Shown piece after piece: positions 1 to 8,943 of a DNA stretch of 64,000 nt (its first letter is position 1; each line of letters opens with the position of its first letter). A model generated the notes under the pieces. That model saw only the letters and a list, made by a program, of their open reading frames with translations. It did not search any database and was not told the DNA's origin. The DNA is taken from NCBI GenBank assembly GCA_944326245.1, contig CALVDF010000007.1, forward strand, positions 50,828-114,827, in the 5' to 3' direction. This DNA comes from an uncultured Bacteroidales bacterium (lineage in GTDB: Bacteria; Bacteroidota; Bacteroidia; Bacteroidales; UBA932). The position numbers were made by a program, and so were the translations under genes.

Positions 1-734
1 TTGATGAATATCTCGGCCCGTTCCACGGCTGCGTCCAGAGAGTACTTTCTGGCGATGTAGGTGGCTATCGCGGAACCGAAAGTGTCTCCCGTGCCGTTGA
101 CATTGCGGGTCTCGATGCGGCGCTTGGAGAAGCGGCGGACCGTATCCGTGCGGCGGTTGTAGAATATGTCCGTGAGGTTGTCTCCGTTGGGTATGGACTT
201 GATGATGACTGAGCATCCCGGGTCTGCCAGGCGGCGGATTACCCGGTCTGCGTTGTCAAGGGTTATGTCCTCTCCTGCCAGCACCCTGGCCTCGTGGATG
301 TTGGGGGTGATGATCTCTGCCTGGGGGAACAGGTGCTCCCGATAGGCCTCAACGGCATCGGCATTGATGAGGGATGTTCCGCCCGAGTCGACCATGACCG
401 GGTCAATGACTTTCGGTATGTCAGGGTATTCCCGCAGCAGACCTGCGACTGCTTCCACTATCTGCTTTTCGTAGAGCATGCCCGTTTTTATGCAGTCGGC
501 ACCGACGTCTGACAGGAAGTGTCTGCTCTGGCTTAGGATAAGGTCTACCGGCATGGTACGTATGCCTTTGACACTGGTGGTGTCCATGTCCACTATGAGT
601 GTGATTGCCCCCGCCGCGAAACCTCCGCAGGCCGAAACGGCCTTGATGTCAGCCTGAATGCCGCAGCTTCCGAGCGGTTCGCTCCCGGCGATCATGAATA
701 CTTTGGAAAAATCCTTTTTATTGTCGTTGTCCAT
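1..734 (-). CDS. thiD: Hydroxymethylpyrimidine/phosphomethylpyrimidine kinase, 3' end outside window
   Basis: ThiD phosphorylates HMP and then HMP-P to HMP-PP, the pyrimidine half of thiamine. About 244 residues are visible from the ATG at 734. They show the ribokinase-like fold: an N-terminal AGSEPLGSCGIQADIKA stretch (family form AGSDSGGGAGIQADIKT), the central IDPVMVDSGG segment, and the C-terminal NGTGDTFGSAIA anion-hole motif, where ThiD usually has GTGCTFS. The Asp in GTGDT is the general ribokinase/pyridoxal-kinase form, so a pyridoxal kinase-like activity cannot be excluded. It lies 24 bp downstream of the HAD phosphatase gene and is probably co-transcribed with it. The stop codon is beyond position 1. 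Confidence 0.82.
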   Translation of the reverse strand, partial: MDNDNKKDFSKVFMIAGSEPLGSCGIQADIKAVSACGGFAAGAITLIVDMDTTSVKGIRTMPVDLILSQSRHFLSDVGADCIKTGMLYEKQIVEAVAGLLREYPDIPKVIDPVMVDSGGTSLINADAVEAYREHLFPQAEIITPNIHEARVLAGEDITLDNADRVIRRLADPGCSVIIKSIPNGDNLTDIFYNRRTDTVRRFSKRRIETRNVNGTGDTFGSAIATYIARKYSLDAAVERAEIFI

Positions 735-758
735 ATTTGTTCCGGTTCTGTGGGTTGA

Positions 759-1544
759 TTATGATATGATGCCGAAATGACGGAGGGCATGGGCCACTCC
801 GCCGTCGTCTATGTCTCTTGTGACGTAGTCGGCAGCAGCTTTTACTTCGGTTCCTGCATTGCCCATGGCTACACCTGTCCCTGCGCGGCGCAGGATGGAG
901 ATGTCGTTGCCTCCGTCTCCGAAAGCCATGCATTCATCTATGCCGATGCCCAGATGTGAGGCCATGCGTGCCATGCCCCTTCCCTTGTCGGCATCCTCGG
1001 AAAGTACGTCGGAGAAATAGTCGCACCAGCGTACCGATACCGAGTGTCTGAACTGCGGGACGATCACAGCTTCCTGCGCCCTGTCGATGATAGGGGTCAG
1101 CTGCAGGATGTCGCCTTCGAGCAGAGGCTCTACAGGCGAGTTGAGCTTGAGGTCGTGGAGGTTGAGCAGGTCTCCGAAGACCCTGTCCACTGACTTGTCG
1201 GGGTTGTAGACTATCACGTCATCCGTGCCTACCACCAGTGAAGGAAAGTGCATGGTATCCGAACATCTCAGCAGTGTGGCCACGTCCTCCTTGCATACCG
1301 GTGTGGTGGATATGGTCTGTCCGCCGATAACGCAGCATGCCCCGTTGACTGTGATGTAGCCGTCTATAAGGTGTTCTATAGGCCCGAGGTTGTTGATGAG
1401 CTGCCTGGGCCTTCCTGTTGAGATTATTATCCTGATGCCGCGGTCCCTTGCCTTGGCTATCGCTTCGATGGCCGATGCAGGAATCTCATGCGTCCTGAGG
1501 CTTACCAGTGTCCCGTCTATGTCGAAAAAGAGTGCTTTTGTCAT
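759..1544 (-). CDS. Cof-type HAD-IIB family phosphatase
   Basis: A 261-residue soluble haloacid-dehalogenase-like hydrolase. Motif I is FFDIDGTLVS at residues 6-15, motif II is ISTGRP near residue 41, and motif IV is FGDGGNDISIL near residue 208, followed by the family's typical GVAMGNAG segment. The large C2B cap lies between motifs II and III. Cof-type enzymes dephosphorylate sugar phosphates, FMN or HMP-PP. The placement directly before thiD makes a vitamin-related substrate conceivable, but the sequence does not decide it. A perfect -7 element lies 21 bp upstream, so this gene probably leads the HAD-thiD operon. Confidence 0.88.
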   Translation of the reverse strand: MTKALFFDIDGTLVSLRTHEIPASAIEAIAKARDRGIRIIISTGRPRQLINNLGPIEHLIDGYITVNGACCVIGGQTISTTPVCKEDVATLLRCSDTMHFPSLVVGTDDVIVYNPDKSVDRVFGDLLNLHDLKLNSPVEPLLEGDILQLTPIIDRAQEAVIVPQFRHSVSVRWCDYFSDVLSEDADKGRGMARMASHLGIGIDECMAFGDGGNDISILRRAGTGVAMGNAGTEVKAAADYVTRDIDDGGVAHALRHFGIIS

Positions 1545-1564
1545 TATTGTCTTTTATCGGGGTG

Positions 1565-1572
1565 CAAATATA
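1565..1572 (-). promoter_or_regulatory. Bacteroidetes -7 promoter element for the HAD-thiD operon
   Basis: The minus strand reads TATATTTG, a full match to the Bacteroidetes -7 consensus TAnnTTTG. The HAD gene ATG begins 20 bases further on. No clear -33 element was identified. Confidence 0.6.
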
Positions 1573-1767
1573 GCAAAAACACTCTTAAAATACGGTGCAT
1601 GCCGTGAATCCTCCTTCGTTTCGCGGTACCCGGCAGACACGCACGGATCCATGCAACAAATCGCTGCCCACAATTATTTTCGAATACAGGATGGCATCCG
1701 TTCCAAATCCGCCAACTTTGGGAGGTCTCGGGTACGCGTCGGTTTTCAGGTGATAGCTCCGGAACTG

Positions 1768-1821
1768 TCCGGTTATTGTCCTGAAACTGTCCGGTGATTT
1801 CCGGTTATTGTCCTGAAACTG
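1768..1821. repeat. Two 22-bp direct repeats in a non-coding gap
   Basis: The 22-mer TCCGGTTATTGTCCTGAAAC+TG occurs at 1768-1789 and again at 1800-1821, a 32-bp period, with a shorter AACTGTCCGG copy just before. The repeats sit in a 493-bp stretch (1545-2037) between the HAD gene and the AlkD-like gene. I see no convincing gene there. Confidence 0.7.
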
Positions 1822-1824
1822 CAT

Positions 1825-1999
1825 AACCTAACATCGCCTTAAAATGCTAAATCTTTAATAATGTGTTGGTTGCAATTTTGATTCAATGTTAGGTTGGGCC
1901 AAAACCGGCAGAAATCGGCGATTTTCGCTTAACCTAATATTAAACAAAAATGTCATTTAGCTGAAAATCAGGCATATGCAAAAATCACTCAATGTTAGG
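1825..1999. repeat. Pair of inverted-repeat-bounded units with a 106-bp period
   Basis: Two units have matching ends. Unit A runs from AACCTAACAT (1825-1834) to ATGTTAGG (1886-1893). Unit B runs from AACCTAATAT (1931-1940) to ATGTTAGG (1992-1999). Each unit is bounded by inverted copies of the same roughly 10-bp word, and both ends are offset by exactly 106 bp. The interiors are diverged but share TGCAA and AAAATG blocks at similar places. The region is A+T-rich and non-coding. It could be a small non-autonomous element, a duplicated structured RNA, or regulator binding sites. Confidence 0.55.
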
Positions 2000-2037
2000 A
2001 TGCCGGCTGGCAGGATCGGGTATTGCAGTTTACCCTG

Positions 2038-2814
2038 TCAAAACGGGGAAATGTTCCTGGTACGGAACGATTCGCGGGCTTTTCTGACGTACAGTTTGAG
2101 GACATCGTCCGGAAGGCTGGCGGCCGAGAGGAGTGATCGGGTGGTCTCAGGCCAGCGGGCAAGAGCGGTGGCAAGCAGCCATGCCATGGCAGTGCGGACA
2201 TAGAACGGAGGCCTTCCGGCAACGGTCCCGCAGCAGGGATCCTCGTCCTTGCCGGCCGGTCTGCCCTGCACGTAGTCCGAGTGAATGCGGTCCTGGTCGA
2301 TGCCCTGCATTATGTCCATCATCTTTCCGAGAGATTCTTCCCTCATTGCCCTGGCCATGTACAGGATGAGGGCGAAGCGCACTTCGAACTCCTTGTTTGA
2401 GCTTAGGTACGGTCTTATGAATTCCCATGTTCCGGTATCTGGCCCGGCCCATCGTGCATCTGCGCAGATGCAGTCGCATACGGCCCAGTTGTCGATGTGG
2501 GGTATGAACTTCCTGAAACGGTCGGTACGTTCTTCCCTGGAGATTTTCAGTCTGTTGAGGATCAGTCCCCAGATCATGTATTCTTCGTAGAGCAGGCTTT
2601 TGTCCGGAGCTGCCTCGAATCTGGAGATGAGGCCGGGACCTCCTTCCGGAGACGCGGTTGCCAGACGTGATGCCGTCTTTTTCATTTCTGGGATGTGCAG
2701 TCCCATCACCCTTGTACCGGGCAGAGGGTTGATGACCCGTATGTGTCCGCGGCGGTATGCGGGGTCGGAGAGAAACTTTTCGGGGACCAGATGTGCTAGC
2801 AGGTGTTCTATCAT
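2038..2814 (-). CDS. DNA alkylation repair (AlkD-like) HEAT-repeat protein
   Basis: A 258-residue protein resembling the AlkD family of HEAT-like DNA glycosylases that excise positively charged alkylated bases. It shows helical repeat segments and the family-typical block around residue 110 (FIPHIDNWAVCDCI), in which the family usually has DNWDLCDSF. A later AMAWLLATALARWPE block near residue 222 corresponds to the family's AWALREY-type helix. It lies 15 bp downstream of the alanine symporter and probably shares its transcript. The family assignment is good; the catalytic Asp cannot be assigned reliably by eye. Confidence 0.75.
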   Translation of the reverse strand: MIEHLLAHLVPEKFLSDPAYRRGHIRVINPLPGTRVMGLHIPEMKKTASRLATASPEGGPGLISRFEAAPDKSLLYEEYMIWGLILNRLKISREERTDRFRKFIPHIDNWAVCDCICADARWAGPDTGTWEFIRPYLSSNKEFEVRFALILYMARAMREESLGKMMDIMQGIDQDRIHSDYVQGRPAGKDEDPCCGTVAGRPPFYVRTAMAWLLATALARWPETTRSLLSAASLPDDVLKLYVRKARESFRTRNISPF

Positions 2815-2829
2815 GATAGGGGTGTCGGT

Positions 2830-4212
2830 TTATTTGTCTATGACGGGAATCTCATCCTTGGAGTATTCGTCCAGCCGCTTTTCCCACAGGTAGTACCGGG
2901 TCTCGCGGACGAGGACGCCTGAGAGGAGCAGCAGGGATATGAGGTTGGGGATGGCCATGAGGGCGTTCATCATGTCTGCCAGGTTCCATACAACGGACAG
3001 GTTGGCGACGGCGCCGACGAATATGCCTATGATGAAAATGACGCGGTAGAACAGTGTCGCCTTGCGCCCTCCCAGGTATTCGATGCAGCGCTCCCCGTAG
3101 TAGGACCATCCGAGTATGGTGGAGAAGGCAAAGGTGACTATGCCTACGCTGAGGATTATGGGTCCGGCAACGGGGATCACCCCGAAGGCCTGTGAGGTAA
3201 GGGTTTCGCTGGCCGAGTCTATGCCGTTAGGAGCTATTACGCAGCTGACCAGCACCAGTCCGGTCATGGCACATACAACTACGGTGTCCCAAAAGGTACC
3301 GGTTGAGGAGACAAGAGCCTGACGGACAGGGTTGCGGGTCTGGGCTGCCGCTGCTGCGATGGGGGCCGAGCCGAGGCCCGATTCATTGGAGAAGAGGCCG
3401 CGGGCTATGCCGAAGCGGCAGGCGGTCATGATGGTGGAGCCTACGAATCCTCCTCCTGCTGCCTGAGGGGTGAAGGCCGAGGTAAATATGACCCTTACGG
3501 TTTCGCCAAGATATTCGAAATTGATGCACAGGATGACGATGCAGCCCAGTATGTAGAACAGGGCCATGAAGGGGACCAGCCATGTGCATACCTTTGCTAT
3601 GCCTTTGATGCCGAAAAGTACTACCAGGGCGGTCAATAACGTGAGTACGATGCCGGTAGCCACCGGAGGTATGTGCAGATTCTCGTCCAGAAGCAGGGAT
3701 ATGGCATTGGACTGCACCATGTTGCCTATTCCGAAGGAGGCGATTACGGCGAAGACGGCAAACAGGATTCCCAGCCACCTGGCCTTAAGCCCTCTTTCGA
3801 GAGCGTACATCGGGCCTCCGAGGATGTGCCCGTCCTTGCGTACCTTGACCCTGTATTTCACTGCCAGCAGTGCTTCGGAGTACTTGGTGGCCATGCCGAA
3901 CACACCTGTGAGCCAGCACCAGAGAACGGCTCCAGGACCTCCGAGTGTGATGGCCGTGGCCACTCCTACGATGTTGCCGGTGCCGATGGTGGCGGCCAGA
4001 GCCGTTGCGAGGGCCCCGAACTGGCTTACGTCCCCGTGTTCGCTGCTGTCCCTTGTCACAGAGAGCTTTATGGCCTTGAAGACTTTCAGCTGAGGGAATC
4101 TTAGACGGACGGTGAGGTAGATGTGTGTCCCGAGGAGCAGGATGATGAGGGGCCATCCCCACAGGAACGAGGCGACCGATGCGATGATGTCTGACAGTGT
4201 CTGCATAAGCAT
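2830..4212 (-). CDS. Sodium:alanine/glycine symporter (AGCS family)
   Basis: A 460-residue inner-membrane transporter with about ten hydrophobic helices. It carries typical AGCS signatures: FGALATALAATIGTGNIVGV near residues 65-85, GGPGAVLWCWLTGVFGMATK near 92-112, and FSNESGLGSAPIAAAAA in the second half. It couples Na+ entry to uptake of alanine or glycine. The length is usual for the family. The AlkD-like gene follows 15 bp downstream. I prefer the first ATG at 4212, which precedes the first helix. A near-consensus -7 element (TATATTCG, minus strand, 4251-4258) lies upstream. Confidence 0.92.
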   Translation of the reverse strand: MLMQTLSDIIASVASFLWGWPLIILLLGTHIYLTVRLRFPQLKVFKAIKLSVTRDSSEHGDVSQFGALATALAATIGTGNIVGVATAITLGGPGAVLWCWLTGVFGMATKYSEALLAVKYRVKVRKDGHILGGPMYALERGLKARWLGILFAVFAVIASFGIGNMVQSNAISLLLDENLHIPPVATGIVLTLLTALVVLFGIKGIAKVCTWLVPFMALFYILGCIVILCINFEYLGETVRVIFTSAFTPQAAGGGFVGSTIMTACRFGIARGLFSNESGLGSAPIAAAAAQTRNPVRQALVSSTGTFWDTVVVCAMTGLVLVSCVIAPNGIDSASETLTSQAFGVIPVAGPIILSVGIVTFAFSTILGWSYYGERCIEYLGGRKATLFYRVIFIIGIFVGAVANLSVVWNLADMMNALMAIPNLISLLLLSGVLVRETRYYLWEKRLDEYSKDEIPVIDK

Positions 4213-4271
4213 TGTTTTCGGGTGTTGTGTGTCGGGTGAGTTATGACCTACGAATATAGTGAAAATATCCG

Positions 4272-4279
4272 TATCTTTG
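4272..4279 (+). promoter_or_regulatory. Bacteroidetes -7 promoter element for the phosphatase gene
   Basis: TATCTTTG matches TAnnTTTG exactly and lies 28 bp before the proposed ATG at 4308. It also makes the earlier in-frame ATG at 4293 less likely, since transcription would begin close to it. Confidence 0.6.
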
Positions 4280-4307
4280 TCAGGCCTGCGGCATGTGCAG
4301 GCAAATT

Positions 4308-4841
4308 ATGAATGAAATGAAGAAGATAATGTTTCTGTGCCACGGCAATATCTGCCGCAGTCCGATGGCCGAGTATATAATGAAGGATCTGGTCCGCAGG
4401 GCCGGGATGGACGGCATGTTCCGTATCGGCTCCGCGGCGGTATCTTCGGAGGAAACGGGCAATCCCATATACCCGCCTGCCTTGAAGAAACTGAAGGAAA
4501 AGGGAATCCCTGCGGGCGACCACCGTGCGCACAGGATTACCAGGGAAGAGTTTGACGGATATGACCTTATCGTAGTGATGGACCGTTCAAACCTGTCATA
4601 TCTGGCCCGTATCGTAGGTCAGGATGCCGTATCCGGTTCGGGCAAGGTCCACATGCTGATGGAGTATGCGTGTGGCGGTACCTCCGAAACAGGTGCGCCG
4701 GAAGGCACTCCGACGAGCGGACGTTCTGCTTTCCGGTGCCCGGACGTTGCTGATCCCTGGTATACGCGTGACTTTGAGAGGTCCTTTGAGGATATTCTGG
4801 CCGGATGCCGCGGCCTCCTGTCCAGGAACACCGGGGAATAA
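4308..4841 (+). CDS. Low-molecular-weight protein-tyrosine phosphatase
   Basis: A 177-residue LMW-PTP. The signature P-loop CHGNICRSP is at residues 11-19 (catalytic Cys11, Arg17), and the general-acid loop is DPWY near residue 150, both correctly placed. The enzyme removes phosphate from phosphotyrosine or phosphoarginine proteins in the cytoplasm; in Bacteroidetes it is often unlinked to a tyrosine kinase, as here. A short variable, Gly/Thr-rich insertion precedes the acid loop. The start could equally be the ATG at 4317. The PAS gene ends head-on 15 bp downstream. Confidence 0.9.
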   Translation: MNEMKKIMFLCHGNICRSPMAEYIMKDLVRRAGMDGMFRIGSAAVSSEETGNPIYPPALKKLKEKGIPAGDHRAHRITREEFDGYDLIVVMDRSNLSYLARIVGQDAVSGSGKVHMLMEYACGGTSETGAPEGTPTSGRSAFRCPDVADPWYTRDFERSFEDILAGCRGLLSRNTGE

Positions 4842-4855
4842 CAATATCTGCAAGT

Positions 4856-5185
4856 TTATCCGCGGTCGTAGTGGGGCATCTCGGCGGGGATGACGATGGA
4901 AAATTCGATGATGCCGGCTACCTTCCCTTCCTGGTACCATGGGGTCTGGTGGATGAGCTTCCGTTGACCCTTTTTGCTGATGGTGTACGAGTTGGATATG
5001 CCTTCCGACAGTATGCGGGCTATGATGGCCCGCGAGCGGTCGTTGTGGCAGCCGAGCATGCAGCGGCCCCGCATGTCACCGTTGACGGCTACCGACCGGT
5101 CGTTCTGGTACACTATGTTGCATCCGGTATCGCATACCGTTATGGCGCAGTCTGTACTGCTGAAATAGTCTTCTATCTGTTTCAT
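4856..5185 (-). CDS. Small single-domain PAS protein
   Basis: A 109-residue stand-alone PAS-like domain. Visible are the N-terminal DCAITVCDTGCNIVYQND strand pair and a central CMLGCHND segment whose Cys and His residues are conserved in similar small Bacteroidetes PAS proteins. The C-terminal strands read HQTPWYQEGKVAGIIEFS. No output domain, membrane segment or signal peptide is present, so it would have to act on a partner. It lies 9 bp downstream of the DPP-IV gene on the same strand and may be co-transcribed. The ligand is unknown. Confidence 0.65.
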   Translation of the reverse strand: MKQIEDYFSSTDCAITVCDTGCNIVYQNDRSVAVNGDMRGRCMLGCHNDRSRAIIARILSEGISNSYTISKKGQRKLIHQTPWYQEGKVAGIIEFSIVIPAEMPHYDRG

Positions 5186-5194
5186 GGCTTATGT

Positions 5195-7438
5195 CTAAAG
5201 GTGTTCTTCCCAGAATCTGAACATGGACTGGTACAGGTGGTATGTGGTGTTTTCCCTTTCTGAGATGCCGTGGGTGCGCATGGGGTAGGAGAGCTGGTAG
5301 AACATCTTGTTCTGCCTGATGAGCTCGTTGACCAGCATCTCGCAGCACTGGTAGTGAACATTGTCGTCACCTGTGCCGTGGATAAGGAGCAGGTCTCCCT
5401 TGAGGCCGGAGGCGAAGTTGATGGCGGAACCGTCATGGTAGCTTTGCGGTGACAGGGACGGTATGCCGGAATACCTCTCCTGGTAGATGGTGTCGTAGAG
5501 ATACAGGGAGTAGACGCCTGCAACGGCTATGCCGGTAGAGTAGATGTCCGGATATTTGAACATCAGGTGTGCTGTGGATGAGCCGCCGCCGCTCCATCCC
5601 CAGATGCCTATGCGGTCCGGATCCATGAAGCTGTATGTCTGCAGCAGTCTGCTCACTGCGGCTGCATGGTCGGCGATAGGCAGGATACCGATCTTGCCGT
5701 AGACGCATTTGCGCCACTCATGTCCTCTCGGGGTAGCCACTCCGCGCGGGTCGATGCTCATGACCACGTAGCCTTCCTGGGCGAGGAATCTGCTCCACAG
5801 GTCCCCTCCGCTCCAGGAGTTCTGTACTGTGGACTGCCATGGCTCTCCGTAGATGTAGAAGATGACCGGATATTTTTTTGCAGGATCGAAGCCGGCCGGC
5901 CTGATCATCCAGCCGTCGAGGACTATGTCGCCTATGTCCACCTTGAAGAATTCCTTGGGACTTGGATTCAGGGCAGCGAATCTGGCTGCGAGTTCATGAT
6001 TGTCCTCAAGCAGCCTTACGCTCTTGTGTCTGGGAAGGGTGACGATCTCGTAGACTGTGGGCGTTTCGGTATTGCTGAAGCTGTGCATTGCATATTTTGC
6101 ATCGGGGGAGATGTCGTAGATGTGATGGCCTGCCGGTGCGTCGGCCGGAGTAAGCCTTTCCGCCTCGCCTTTGCCGTCCAGACGGCTGCGGTACAGGTAT
6201 CTGTCGACGGGACTGTCCGGAGTCGCTATATAGTAGACGTACCCTCCGTCCGGGTCAATGCGCACGACGCTCACTACATCGAAGTCGCCTTTGGTAATCA
6301 GGTTCATTTCGCTGCCGTCGCGGGATACTCTGTACAGATGTCTCCATCCGTCCCTTTCGCTGGTCCAGGTGAAGTATTTTCCGTCCTCAAGCCATACTGT
6401 ATCGTCGAATACGTCGAGGAATGCCTCGTCTGTCTCGGTGAGTACGGGGGTGAGTTCCATCGTATGGATGTTGCCGTAGTAGACCCAGTCGGTGTTCTGC
6501 TGCCTGTTGAGCCTCTGTATCATCACCTCGTCGCTGCCGGGGACGAACTCCATGCGTGCCAGGTAGTGCTCCCTGGGATCACCCTCGAATTCGAACCAGC
6601 GTGTCACAGGCGCGGCTGCATCCACGTCCACCACACCGATGCGGGCCGCAGAGTTGACGGTGCCTGCCTTGGGGTATGGCAGAGGGATGACGGTCGAGTA
6701 TATCGAGTCGATGTTGTCTATCATGTAGAACGTACCGGTTCCGCGGGTGTCGAACTGCCAGTATGCCAGACTTTTACTGTCGGGGCTCCAGCGCCATCCG
6801 TCCTGCTGGTGCAGCTCTTCCTCGTATACCCAGTCGAACTGGCCGTTGATGATCTCGTCGTTGCCGTCGAAGGTGAGCTGGCGTACCGTACTATCCTTCA
6901 GATTCTCTACGTACAGATTGTTTTTGTAGACATAGGCCACTTTGGTGCCGTCAGGGGAGAATTTTGCAAACTGCATCATGGAAGGCTCGAAGTCGGGCAG
7001 TCCCAGCCTGCGCAGCTCTCCTGTCGCTGGGGTGTACAGCCAGTAGTTCCCTCTTTTGGCAGTCCTCCAGACGCGCCTGGCATCGGTGTAGACCATCAGC
7101 TGCGAGCCGTCCGGGGACCATGTGTATCCGTTGATCTGGAGTGGTCTGTCCCATCCTTCGGGTATCAGGGAGGAGGCGGGGACGAGGACTGTCTTGGCTC
7201 CGGTCCTGACATCGTTGAGGACGATGTCCTGTCCACCGGTGGAGTCATTGTGCTCTGTAGTGAGGAACGAGTGTCCCTCATCGGCCCATCTGAACGCACT
7301 CACGCCTTTGGCCGTGTATGCGTGGTTCCTGTATATGTCCTCCAGCGTAAGCCTGTTGTCCTGGGCATTGGAGGAAATCGCTGCGGCCGTGCAGACAAGT
7401 ACGGCTGCGGCTGCGGAGAATATCTTATTGCATTTCAT
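5195..7438 (-). CDS. Dipeptidyl-peptidase IV (S9B serine peptidase), exported
   Basis: A 747-residue secreted peptidase that removes X-Pro/X-Ala dipeptides from polypeptide N-termini. From the ATG at 7438 the N-terminus is a Sec signal peptide ending near SSNAQ. The N-terminal beta-propeller carries the substrate-amine-binding YEEEL motif. The C-terminal alpha/beta hydrolase domain has GWSGGG with Ser616, a GTGDDNVHYQ Asp motif, and His723 in MRTHGIS. An in-frame start 36 bases earlier would put 12 non-signal residues in front and overlap the -7 element, so I rejected it. It diverges from an Xaa-Pro aminopeptidase gene, so the two proline-directed peptidases are back to back. Confidence 0.93.
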   Translation of the reverse strand: MKCNKIFSAAAAVLVCTAAAISSNAQDNRLTLEDIYRNHAYTAKGVSAFRWADEGHSFLTTEHNDSTGGQDIVLNDVRTGAKTVLVPASSLIPEGWDRPLQINGYTWSPDGSQLMVYTDARRVWRTAKRGNYWLYTPATGELRRLGLPDFEPSMMQFAKFSPDGTKVAYVYKNNLYVENLKDSTVRQLTFDGNDEIINGQFDWVYEEELHQQDGWRWSPDSKSLAYWQFDTRGTGTFYMIDNIDSIYSTVIPLPYPKAGTVNSAARIGVVDVDAAAPVTRWFEFEGDPREHYLARMEFVPGSDEVMIQRLNRQQNTDWVYYGNIHTMELTPVLTETDEAFLDVFDDTVWLEDGKYFTWTSERDGWRHLYRVSRDGSEMNLITKGDFDVVSVVRIDPDGGYVYYIATPDSPVDRYLYRSRLDGKGEAERLTPADAPAGHHIYDISPDAKYAMHSFSNTETPTVYEIVTLPRHKSVRLLEDNHELAARFAALNPSPKEFFKVDIGDIVLDGWMIRPAGFDPAKKYPVIFYIYGEPWQSTVQNSWSGGDLWSRFLAQEGYVVMSIDPRGVATPRGHEWRKCVYGKIGILPIADHAAAVSRLLQTYSFMDPDRIGIWGWSGGGSSTAHLMFKYPDIYSTGIAVAGVYSLYLYDTIYQERYSGIPSLSPQSYHDGSAINFASGLKGDLLLIHGTGDDNVHYQCCEMLVNELIRQNKMFYQLSYPMRTHGISERENTTYHLYQSMFRFWEEHL

Positions 7439-7461
7439 TTTAACGGAATTTAAGTAGGCCA

Positions 7462-7469
7462 CAAATGTA
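7462..7469 (-). promoter_or_regulatory. -7 promoter element for the DPP-IV gene
   Basis: The minus strand reads TACATTTG, an exact TAnnTTTG match, 24 bp before the DPP-IV ATG. Confidence 0.6.
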
Positions 7470-7489
7470 GCCAAATAAATTATATTTTG

Positions 7490-7497
7490 TATCTTTA
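7490..7497 (+). promoter_or_regulatory. Probable -7 element for the peptidase-hydrogenase operon
   Basis: TATCTTTA has one mismatch to TAnnTTTG. It lies 40 bp before the aminopeptidase ATG and faces away from the DPP-IV promoter, so the intergenic region drives both directions. Confidence 0.4.
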
Positions 7498-7536
7498 CCT
7501 CCCGTAAACAAAATACTAACCTGTAAACCTACTGCC

Positions 7537-8934
7537 ATGTTTTCAAGAGAAACCTATATCGAACGGAGAGCACGTCTGGTGGCTGACATGAAGTACCACG
7601 GCGAGAGCGGACTCCTGCTGTTCCTGGGCAATGAAGAGTCAGGAATGAACTACAAGGACAATACCTACCCTTACCGCCAGGACTCGACTTTCCTGTATTT
7701 TTTCGGACTGGACTTCCCCGGTCTTGCGGCATTGCTGGACATCGACGAGGGTGTGTCCACCGTATTCGGTGACGAACTTACCATAGATGATATAGTATGG
7801 ATGGGCAGCCAGCCCACGCTCAGGGAGAAATGCGACAGGGCCGGCATAGACAATACAGAGCCTGTCTACAGGCTCAAGGATATAATACAGAGGGCCATGA
7901 ACCGTGGCAGGATGGTCCATTTCCTGCCGGCATACAGGCCGGAACATACCCTCAGGATATTCGACCTGCTGGGGCTCCCGGAGCAGGCCCAGGTGGAGAT
8001 GGCCTCCATTCCGTTCGTGAAGTCCGTGGTCAACATGCGTAACCATAAGTCACCGGCCGAGATAGATCAGATAGAGGAGGCTGTGGACATATCGGTGGAG
8101 ATGCACAGGACCATGATGCAGATGGTGCGTCCGGGCATTTCTGAAGCCGAGGTGGCTTCGGCAGTGACGGAGATAGCCCTCCGCAAGGGTGCCGGGCTTT
8201 CCTTCCCGGTGATTGCCACTGTCAACGGGCAGACCCTTCACAACCACTGTCACGGCAACATTCTCAAGGAGGGCGACCTGTTCCTGCTGGATGCCGGAGC
8301 CGAGAGCTCCATGCACTATGCAGGGGACCTTTCGTCCACAGCTCCTGTCAGCAGGCATTTCACTTCCAGGCAGAGGATGATCTACGACATGGCCCTGCAT
8401 GCCCATACGGCAGCGGTGGAGGCACTGCGTCCAGGCATAGCTTTCAAGGAGGTACACATGAAGGTGGCGGAGACCATCGCGGCTGATCTGAAGAGCATAG
8501 GGCTAGTGACCGGGGATCCTGCCGAGGTGGCCCAGGAAGGTGCCTACGCGATGTTCTTCCCGTGCGGTCTGGGCCACATGATGGGACTGGACGTGCACGA
8601 TATGGAGAACCTGGGCGAAGTCTGGGTAGGTTATGACGGTCATCCCAAGAGCATGATGTTCGGCTTCAAGTCACTGCGTCTGGCCCGTCCCCTGGAGCCT
8701 GGATTCGTGTTGACTATCGAGCCGGGAATCTATTTCATACCGGAGCTGATAGATATGTGGAAGGGTGCGGGCAAGTTCAAGAATTTCCTGAACTACAGCG
8801 AGATAGAAAAGTTCAAAGGCTTCGGAGGCCTGCGCAACGAGGAGGACTATCTTATCACTCCCGACGGCAAGCGCCGGCTCGGCAAGCTCTACAAGCCCAT
8901 GACGGCGGATGAAGTGGAAGCAATGAAACAATAA
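7537..8934 (+). CDS. pepP: Xaa-Pro aminopeptidase (M24B)
   Basis: A 465-residue cytoplasmic metalloaminopeptidase that releases N-terminal residues preceding proline. The N-terminal aminopeptidase-P domain (about residues 1-170) is followed by the pita-bread M24 domain. Metal ligands can be placed at LLDAGAESS (Asp), AGDLSST (Asp), GLGHMMGLDVHD (His), TIEPGIY (Glu) and a C-terminal RNEEDYL (Glu). There is no signal peptide. It opens a tight operon, with only 9 bp to the [2Fe-2S] protein and then the sensory hydrogenase, although no direct functional link between peptide turnover and H2 sensing is apparent. Confidence 0.9.
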   Translation: MFSRETYIERRARLVADMKYHGESGLLLFLGNEESGMNYKDNTYPYRQDSTFLYFFGLDFPGLAALLDIDEGVSTVFGDELTIDDIVWMGSQPTLREKCDRAGIDNTEPVYRLKDIIQRAMNRGRMVHFLPAYRPEHTLRIFDLLGLPEQAQVEMASIPFVKSVVNMRNHKSPAEIDQIEEAVDISVEMHRTMMQMVRPGISEAEVASAVTEIALRKGAGLSFPVIATVNGQTLHNHCHGNILKEGDLFLLDAGAESSMHYAGDLSSTAPVSRHFTSRQRMIYDMALHAHTAAVEALRPGIAFKEVHMKVAETIAADLKSIGLVTGDPAEVAQEGAYAMFFPCGLGHMMGLDVHDMENLGEVWVGYDGHPKSMMFGFKSLRLARPLEPGFVLTIEPGIYFIPELIDMWKGAGKFKNFLNYSEIEKFKGFGGLRNEEDYLITPDGKRRLGKLYKPMTADEVEAMKQ

Positions 8935-8943
8935 TCAGGTACC

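Noticed and set aside
5666..7453. 595-codon open frame on the plus strand opposite the DPP-IV gene
   Set aside because: It mirrors a well-supported peptidase; its translation has no recognisable domain and reflects the high GC at third codon positions.
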